Shown: positions 1 to 4,850 of the stretch, piece by piece
Numbering within the stretch: position 1 is the first letter of the stretch
Layout: every line of letters starts with the position of its first letter
Origin: Lachnospiraceae bacterium UBA4260
GTDB lineage: Bacteria; Bacillota; Clostridia; Lachnospirales; Lachnospiraceae
Assembly (NCBI GenBank): GCA_002395235.1
Contig: DGWK01000009.1
Location: 1 to 10,337 of the forward strand
Direction: 5' to 3'
Length of the DNA stretch: 10,337 nucleotides
The notes under the pieces: model-generated
What the model was told of the DNA's origin: nothing
Seen by the model: the letters and a program-made list of their open reading frames with translations, nothing else
Databases searched by the model: none
Program-made: the position numbers and the translations under genes

Positions 1-418
1 TCGACAGGAGCAATTCGCTGTCCACAGTTTCAGTATCGATCTTGTCACGTTCAAAGATGATCCTTTTCCCGGCATTCTTGATCTTTCGTACTGCCTCTAA
101 AGTTTCGACAGTATCTCGTCCGAAGCGACTTATGCTCTTCGTAAGAACGATATCGATATGTCCGTTTTCGCACTCCCTGATCATACGGTTGAATTCTTCT
201 CTTGTAGATCCCGTCTTTGCTGTACCTACATCAATAAAGATATCCGCCACAAACCATGTCCTGTGTGCTGACGCAAGACGTGTAAGTCCCGATATCTGAT
301 TGGCAAGGCTGTCGAGCTGCTCTTTGCTGTTTGTACTGACCCGGGCATATATACCGACACTGTAGTCTTTGATGACACGGGTTTTCTCTATGCGTACGAC
401 ATTCTTAATGTCATCCAT
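1..418 (-). CDS. Serine recombinase (resolvase/invertase superfamily), N-terminal part, runs off left edge
   Basis: The 139 visible codons match the catalytic domain of serine site-specific recombinases, which cut and rejoin DNA through a phosphoserine link. YARVST at residues 24-29 holds the nucleophile Ser28 and Arg26, and KSISRFGRD at 94-102 supplies the conserved arginines Arg98 and Arg101. A STREEFNRM segment (71-79) is typical of the large recombinases found on Clostridia mobile elements. The ATG at 418 is chosen because AAGGAG (427-432) lies 8 nt upstream and a good promoter precedes it. The C-terminal DNA-binding region is outside the window, so total length and intactness are unknown. 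The gene reads away from the rlmD operon, which fits a recombinase at the end of an integrated element. Family assignment is firm; the kind of element (conjugative element, phage, small transposon) cannot be told from here. Confidence 0.93.
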   Translation of the reverse strand, partial: MDDIKNVVRIEKTRVIKDYSVGIYARVSTNSKEQLDSLANQISGLTRLASAHRTWFVADIFIDVGTAKTGSTREEFNRMIRECENGHIDIVLTKSISRFGRDTVETLEAVRKIKNAGKRIIFERDKIDTETVDSELLLS

Positions 419-457
419 ATGACATTCTCCTTTTTTGCCCCATTAAGTTTCTCTTTT

Positions 458-486
458 GTTATAATGATATCTGGGCAATTTTACAA
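458..486 (-). promoter_or_regulatory. Promoter of the serine recombinase gene
   Basis: On the minus strand TTGTAA (481-486) and TATAAC (458-463) are separated by exactly 17 bp, a good sigma-A-type spacing. Transcription would start near 450, leaving a leader of about 30 nt that carries AAGGAG before the ATG at 418. The surrounding DNA is AT-rich (20 G/C of 60 in 421-480 by hand count). No experimental support; the call rests on spacing and position. Confidence 0.6.
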
Positions 487-708
487 TATTTATCCTGACA
501 ACAGTTCCCTTGTTACACACCCTCCGAAATCTCCAAAAGCAGTAGTTGCCTTGTTACGCCAAGGGCAAAAAGTATTTCTCTTGTTACACACCCCGTTTTT
601 GCAGGCTACAGAACTACTGTCAAAGGGTGCAGAAAAGGGACTCCGGCGATGCGTCTGATTTTGGCAATATTCTCGGAATCCCTTGATTTCAAGGCGTTAT
701 ATGTACTT
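487..708. other. Gene-poor interval between recombinase promoter and rlmD; probable mobile-element end
   Basis: No gene with a credible start and ribosome binding site is seen here on either strand. The interval holds the direct repeats, an inverted pair related to them (496-507 and 611-622), and a short palindrome, CCTTGATTTCAAGG, at 681-694. It lies between a recombinase and the end of a core operon, so the element-chromosome junction, if the element is still integrated, should fall here or just beyond. One minus-strand frame stays open from 696 to 493 but has no ATG. No terminator is seen for rlmD: the 681-694 palindrome has a tiny loop and no T-run. Confidence 0.45.
499..589 (-). repeat. 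Three ~20-bp imperfect direct repeats upstream of the recombinase promoter
   Basis: Read on the minus strand, the units at 570-589, 540-559 and 499-518 all begin G-T/C-GTAACAAG and continue with a related 10-bp tail (for example GTGTAACAAGGGAACTGTTG at 499-518). Hand comparison gives 16/20 identity between the 540 and 499 units and 15/20 between the 570 and 540 units. A longer 14-bp match, CTTGTTACACACCC on the plus strand, occurs at 509-522 and 580-593. Unit starts are 30 and 41 bp apart, close to three and four helical turns, and the nearest unit ends 12 bp upstream of the -35 box. They could be recombinase binding/attachment subsites or an operator; the sequence does not decide between these. 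Confidence 0.65.
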
Positions 709-2259
709 TTAATCCTTGACCCGTGACATCAACACGACCGTCTCGACATGTACAGTGTGCCCAAACTGATCCACCGGCCGCACCTTCCGCAGCCTGTACC
801 CTCCGTCCGCCAAAATCCTGAGATCCCTGGCAAGCGTCGCCGGATCACAGCTCACATACACAACTCTCTCCGGCTGAATCTCCAGAATCGTCTCCAGACA
901 CTTGCTGTCGCACCCTTTTCGGGGCGGATCCACGCAGATTACATCGATTCCCGGATCCTCTCCGGCTTTCTTGCACTTCTCCACATAGGCCGGCAGCACT
1001 TCCTCCGCCTTTCCTACATAGAATTCTGCATTCTCGATGCCATTTCTCTTTGCGTTGGCTTTGGCGTTCTCGATTGCCTCGGGAATGATCTCGACGCCGA
1101 AAACTTTTCCCGCCCTGCGCGCCATGAACAGAGAGATTGTTCCGACTCCGCAGTAAAGATCCCACACGGTCTCCTTACCGGTGAGCCCGGCATAATTCAT
1201 GGCGAGGCTATACAACTTCTGTGTCTGCTCCGGATTGACCTGATAGAACGAGAGCGGGGAGATCCGGAATGTGACCGCTTCCTCGGCGGGCACAAAAGCC
1301 CCGTCCTCCGACAGATCGTAGGCGTGCAGCGTATCTTCAATCTCATCGCTTCCCCACAAAGTTCGCAGTTTCCGTCCCAGGATCACATTTGTGCGCTCTG
1401 TGTTCGTGTTAAGAACGATCGACTTCATGCCCGGCACACCGGTCAAAAACTCCACCAGATCTGCTTCGTAGGGCAGACTGTCTCCGTTCACCACAAGGCA
1501 GACCATGATCTGCCCGCTGAACTTCCCGCTTCGGATCAAAATATGGCGAACCAGCCCTTTTCCGGACTCCTCGTCATAAGCCGGTACCCGATGGATCTCC
1601 ATATAAGTCAATACCCGGTCTATGATCTCTTTGTTGATCTCCTCTCCGAGCATGCAGTCGGTCATGGGAATGATCGAGTGCGTATGGCCGGCGTAGAAAC
1701 CCGCCACGACTCTGCCGGAACCGCCTTTGCTGCCGCCCCTCGCGGCACCCTTGCGACCACCTCGATTGCTCCCCGAACTGTTCTTCGCACCGCCGCTGTA
1801 TCCAACTGGAACCTGCGCTTTATTGCGGTAGCGCCAGGGCCCGCCGGGGTTATCCTGCATGCCGACGATCGGCTCCATCACGGCGTCGATCTCTTCTTCT
1901 GAGAATCCGCCGATCCGGACGAGGTCCGCGCGGACTTTGTTCTGCTTGTAGACAAGCTCCTGCTCGTAAGACATAGCCTGCAGCTGACAGCCGCCGCACT
2001 GCCTCGCGACAGGACAAAGAGGCTCCACCCTGTGGGGTGAAGCCTGTAAAATCTGTTCCAGATGCGCATAGGCGTAGGATTTATTCGCTTTCATGATGCT
2101 CGCGCGGACATAGTCCCCGATCACGGCGTCCTTGATAAAGACGGTGTATCCGTCTTCCAGCTTTCCTATTCCCTCGCCTCTCATTCCGATATCGATAATG
2201 TGGACTTTAATTTCCTGTCCTTTGCGATATTCCGCAGTCTTATTCTTTTTTCCTGCCAT
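709..2259 (-). CDS. rlmD: 23S rRNA (uracil-C5)-methyltransferase, RlmD/RumA/RlmCD type
   Basis: This SAM-dependent enzyme of the TrmA/RumA family adds a methyl group to C5 of a uridine, by homology in 23S rRNA. A TRAM RNA-binding domain spans about residues 12-72. Cys82, Cys88, Cys91 and Cys202 match the four [4Fe-4S] ligands. The SAM site is DLYCGVGT (367-374), DPPRKGC is at 444-450, the catalytic cysteine is Cys471 in VSCDPATLARD, and Glu506 in HTVHVET is the expected general base. All catalytic features are intact. At 516 residues it is long for the family, mainly because of a Gly/Arg/Ser/Lys-rich stretch at about 155-182. The ATG at 2259 has AGAGGG 7 nt upstream. It follows yhaM by 17 nt and is the last gene of its operon. 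Gram-positive relatives (RlmCD) often modify two uridines, so the exact target positions are not certain. Confidence 0.95.
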   Translation of the reverse strand: MAGKKNKTAEYRKGQEIKVHIIDIGMRGEGIGKLEDGYTVFIKDAVIGDYVRASIMKANKSYAYAHLEQILQASPHRVEPLCPVARQCGGCQLQAMSYEQELVYKQNKVRADLVRIGGFSEEEIDAVMEPIVGMQDNPGGPWRYRNKAQVPVGYSGGAKNSSGSNRGGRKGAARGGSKGGSGRVVAGFYAGHTHSIIPMTDCMLGEEINKEIIDRVLTYMEIHRVPAYDEESGKGLVRHILIRSGKFSGQIMVCLVVNGDSLPYEADLVEFLTGVPGMKSIVLNTNTERTNVILGRKLRTLWGSDEIEDTLHAYDLSEDGAFVPAEEAVTFRISPLSFYQVNPEQTQKLYSLAMNYAGLTGKETVWDLYCGVGTISLFMARRAGKVFGVEIIPEAIENAKANAKRNGIENAEFYVGKAEEVLPAYVEKCKKAGEDPGIDVICVDPPRKGCDSKCLETILEIQPERVVYVSCDPATLARDLRILADGGYRLRKVRPVDQFGHTVHVETVVLMSRVKD

Positions 2260-2276
2260 AGGATGGCCCTCTTATG

Positions 2277-3221
2277 TTATAATTCCGTTCTTCTGATATT
2301 GGACTCCAGCAGTCCCTGATAGCCGATCCAGCCCGCGTCCGGCTGCCCCGCCTGCAGCGCTTCCTTGAAGATCTCCAGCTTGGCGTCCGTATTGTCCGCA
2401 AAGTTCAGTGCCAGTGCTTCCGCAATGGCCGGTTTCTTGGGAGAGCCGTACTCGAGCTCCCCGTGATGAGCCAAAATACAGTGCCGCACCTCATTTGCCA
2501 GAAGCTCCGGGAATCCCGGAATATCTTTAATCTTCTCATCGATCATCTGCACGCCGATGATGATATGCCCGATGAACTGGCCCGCCTCCGTGTAATCGTT
2601 GCGGGGAAACCTGGAGAGTTCCCTGGTCTTTCCGATGTCATGCAGAAGGGCTACCGTGATCAGCAGATCCCTCTTCAGATAGGGATAATTTCTGCAGAAG
2701 AAGTGGCACAGGTTGGTCACGCCCAGCGTGTGCTCCGCAAGGCCGCCGACAAAGCTGTGGTGCACGCTCTTGGCAGCGGATGACATGCGGAAGTCCTCGA
2801 TGAACTGCTCGTCCTCCACGAAAAACGCCTTGAGAAGGGCCTGCAGGTATTCATTTTTTACGCTGTCGATGTATTTGCCGATGGCGCCCATCATATCATC
2901 TATATTTTTATCGGAGACCGGTACGTAATCTGCCGGATTGTATTCCCCTTCGCGGCATTTGCGCGCTCTCTTAATATTGAGCTGGAGATGGCCCTGGAAG
3001 GAGACGACGTCGCCCGTGATATCCACGTAGTCGAGTTCCTCGAACTCGCCGATTCCCATGCTGTTGGGATCCCAGATCTTGGCGTCGATCGTGCCTGTCT
3101 TGTCCTGCAGCGTTAGGCTCTCGTAATTCTTGCCGTTCTTGGTGACAAGAGCCATCCTTTTCTTGCACAGATAGATGTCCTTGACACTGCTTCCGTCTCT
3201 CAGTTCCTGAATATATCGCAT
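2277..3221 (-). CDS. yhaM: 3'-5' exoribonuclease YhaM family (OB fold + HD domain)
   Basis: The predicted protein is 314 residues, the length I expect for YhaM, a Gram-positive 3'-to-5' exonuclease that trims RNA ends. An OB-fold nucleic-acid-binding region covers about residues 14-90. A metal-binding HD domain follows, with His154/His155, Glu163-His164, the defining ALLHDIGKT (191-199; His194, Asp195), His219, His247, His252/His253 and a late Asp276 in FADNTDAK. An in-frame ATG exists at 3284, but the start at 3221 is preferred: GAGGAA lies 9 nt upstream, the family begins at this MRYIQEL-type sequence, and the upstream 21 codons look like untranslated leader. The gene lies 75 nt downstream of the HtrA-like gene and 17 nt before rlmD, so co-transcription is likely, with a possible extra promoter in the 75-nt gap. 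Confidence 0.92.
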   Translation of the reverse strand: MRYIQELRDGSSVKDIYLCKKRMALVTKNGKNYESLTLQDKTGTIDAKIWDPNSMGIGEFEELDYVDITGDVVSFQGHLQLNIKRARKCREGEYNPADYVPVSDKNIDDMMGAIGKYIDSVKNEYLQALLKAFFVEDEQFIEDFRMSSAAKSVHHSFVGGLAEHTLGVTNLCHFFCRNYPYLKRDLLITVALLHDIGKTRELSRFPRNDYTEAGQFIGHIIIGVQMIDEKIKDIPGFPELLANEVRHCILAHHGELEYGSPKKPAIAEALALNFADNTDAKLEIFKEALQAGQPDAGWIGYQGLLESNIRRTEL

Positions 3222-3285
3222 TCTTTGTGTTTCCTCATTTCTAATTAGTTTTGCTGTTCCGGAGATTTCCCGGCGATGATACAAC

Positions 3286-3294
3286 AGTATACCA
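3286..3294 (-). promoter_or_regulatory. Possible extended -10 element before yhaM
   Basis: The minus strand reads TGG followed by TATACT, i.e. an extended -10 (TGnTATACT) in the gap between the HtrA-like gene and yhaM. No -35 with good spacing is visible (TTACTG lies 19 bp away). Transcription from it would give a leader of about 55 nt. It could allow yhaM-rlmD expression independent of the first gene, but the support is only the hexamer and its location. Confidence 0.35.
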
Positions 3295-3296
3295 CA

Positions 3297-4685
3297 TCAT
3301 TCCAGCGTCACAGTAAGTTCCATCTCGGTATATCCCTCGCCGCTGGGACGCATCAGCGTGACCCCAATCTCCGTGCCGGCTTCCTGTTCCAGAAGGATCC
3401 TGGAGATCGTTGTGCTGTAATGCACCTCTTCGCCTCCCATGGAAGTGATCACATCGCCTTTCTGCAGTCCCGCCTGCATGGCGGGGGAATCGTCGGCCAC
3501 TTCACTCAGGTAGACGCCCTCGGGAATACTCATTCTCTCCCTGACATCCTCCGGCACATCTGTACATTGTACACCAAGATACGATTTTTTGCCTCCCGCT
3601 GACAACTTTTCTATTAAAGGTTTCATTTCCGTGACGCCGATCGCGCACAGAATACCCGGAAGGTCCTGCCTGCCGTGCCTGGTATCGATGACGCCCACGA
3701 CCAGTCCGTCCGTATTGAGAAGCACGCCGGACGCCTGTCTGCTCCCATAGATATCTGTCGTAATCTGCATCAGTCCCGAATCAAGGATGTCCAAGTTTGT
3801 CGAAGCAGATGTGACGGCACCGTAGGAAATGCTTCCGTTTGTCCCAGTGGGCCTTCCCACCGCGATCACAAGCTGTCCCGCGAGGGCGGATTGTGTGGAA
3901 GTTCCCAGCTCCGCCACTTGAATCTGGTCCTTACTCTCGGAATCCAGGTTCTCTATGGCTGCGCTCAGAACCGCAAGTCCGGAAACTCTGTCCCGGGCCC
4001 GGATCGACGCCTCTACGGACGCCCCGTCCGCAAATGTGACCTGTATGCTCTGCGCGCTGTCAATCTCCGGCGCGTACACCAGCACCTGCACTTCTGCGTC
4101 TGTCTTTGCAATGACGATTCCCGTGACCGTTCCTCTTGTCTCATAGGGATCGTTAAACCAGTCCGTATCGGACGAAATTGCCGATACATCTACCAAAAAA
4201 GCGCGCGCCTCCGCAGCTGTCGAGCGCAGAGATCCGACCATCCCCCGGATTGCCTCTGCTCCCTGTTCCCGGTCCTGCAGGATTTTCTCCACTTCCTCGC
4301 GGATCCGCTCCTGCTCCTCCGTCGCCGCTTTCTCCTCTTCATTGACGATCATCTCTTCCGGCGTCAGTTCCTCTGTCTCCGTCTCTTCGGGATAGCTGAC
4401 TCCCGTCACGGTCTCCTTCGGATAGAGCATGCGGTTGAAGATCGGCTCCAGCAGAAGGAAAAAGAGGCATGCCACCGCGCCGAATACCGCTGCCATGATG
4501 GCGGTCATCATCATTCGGCGCATCATTTTCTTTCTGTTGAGAGGACGCTTTTTGATCTCCTCCTGCACGAACTCTATGTTCGGATCCTGTCCCGCGCTGT
4601 CGGATAATCTGTCTCCCTGAATATTTTGACCACGCTTGTTTATATCTTTTCCGCGATCTGCAGGATCGGAATGCTCACTGCCCAT
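3297..4685 (-). CDS. Membrane-anchored HtrA/DegP-like protein with PDZ domain, catalytic residues apparently lost
   Basis: Domain order: a polar cytoplasmic segment (1-55, ending in the basic KKRPLNRKKMMRR), one membrane helix (about 57-79), an acidic Glu-rich likely coiled linker (95-145), a chymotrypsin-like fold resembling the S1C/HtrA family (about 158-360), and a C-terminal PDZ domain (about 368-460, with GVYLSEVADDSPAMQAGLQKGD). The protease-like domain keeps structural motifs (TTDIYGS, SGVLLNTDGLVVGVI) but not the triad. The His position falls in LVYAPEI, the usual TDLAVL is SGLAVL (234-240 region), and the GNSGGPL site reads RQASGVL (316-322). By alignment by eye it is a pseudoprotease that may bind peptides or partners outside the membrane. 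The ATG at 4685 has AAGGAG 6 nt upstream. It is first in the operon with yhaM and rlmD. It could still be annotated as a serine protease by domain searches. Confidence 0.85.
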   Translation of the reverse strand: MGSEHSDPADRGKDINKRGQNIQGDRLSDSAGQDPNIEFVQEEIKKRPLNRKKMMRRMMMTAIMAAVFGAVACLFFLLLEPIFNRMLYPKETVTGVSYPEETETEELTPEEMIVNEEEKAATEEQERIREEVEKILQDREQGAEAIRGMVGSLRSTAAEARAFLVDVSAISSDTDWFNDPYETRGTVTGIVIAKTDAEVQVLVYAPEIDSAQSIQVTFADGASVEASIRARDRVSGLAVLSAAIENLDSESKDQIQVAELGTSTQSALAGQLVIAVGRPTGTNGSISYGAVTSASTNLDILDSGLMQITTDIYGSRQASGVLLNTDGLVVGVIDTRHGRQDLPGILCAIGVTEMKPLIEKLSAGGKKSYLGVQCTDVPEDVRERMSIPEGVYLSEVADDSPAMQAGLQKGDVITSMGGEEVHYSTTISRILLEQEAGTEIGVTLMRPSGEGYTEMELTVTLE

Positions 4686-4714
4686 GAATCGCTCCTTTCT
4701 TTGTGCTTTGTCTT

Positions 4715-4743
4715 AGTATACCCCGAAGTACCCTCATCAACAA
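4715..4743 (-). promoter_or_regulatory. Promoter of the HtrA-like/yhaM/rlmD operon
   Basis: On the minus strand a TATACT -10 box (4715-4720) is preceded at 17 bp by TTGTTG (4738-4743). The start point would fall about 20 nt before the AAGGAG ribosome binding site of the HtrA-like gene. The -35 matches only three positions of the consensus, so strength is uncertain; the placement immediately upstream of the first gene supports the call. Confidence 0.5.
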
Positions 4744-4769
4744 TCTTACTAAAATGAATTTCGTGAATG

Positions 4770-4778
4770 TGATATACT
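4770..4778 (+). promoter_or_regulatory. Extended -10 promoter of the mutS2 operon
   Basis: TGATATACT is a TGn-extended -10 with the hexamer TATACT at 4773-4778. No convincing -35 is seen at 16-18 bp, which is common for extended -10 promoters. Initiation six to seven bases downstream would be at about 4785, which is the A of an in-frame ATG. It points away from the minus-strand promoter at 4715-4743, so the two operons are transcribed divergently from one short region. Confidence 0.5.
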
Positions 4779-4850
4779 ATCCCCATGGAATCAAGACATG
4801 CACCGCATGCCTTCGCATATACATTACCCGATCAGGAGATTTGTGGTCCC

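Noticed and set aside
509..593. CTTGTTAC-containing repeats as a 16S rRNA 3' fragment or CRISPR array
   Set aside because: The match to the rRNA 3' region is limited to about nine bases with no further rRNA sequence; the repeats are imperfect, unequally spaced and too few for CRISPR.
419..658. 79-codon plus-strand open frame next to the recombinase
   Set aside because: No ribosome binding site, overlaps the recombinase promoter and repeats antisense, and the translation resembles no family.
681..694. CCTTGATTTCAAGG as a terminator for rlmD
   Set aside because: The stem is only 5-6 bp with a 2-4 nt loop and no T-run follows on the rlmD strand.
748..1902. 384-codon open frame on the plus strand opposite rlmD
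   Set aside because: It is antisense to a gene with complete catalytic motifs; its translation has low-complexity, Arg/His/Leu-rich composition with no recognisable domain and no good ribosome binding site. GC-rich codon use of the real gene explains the open frame.
3222..3284. Upstream ATG extending YhaM by 21 residues
   Set aside because: The start at 3221 has GAGGAA at proper spacing and gives the family length of 314; the upstream start sits within the possible -10 region and has no ribosome binding site.
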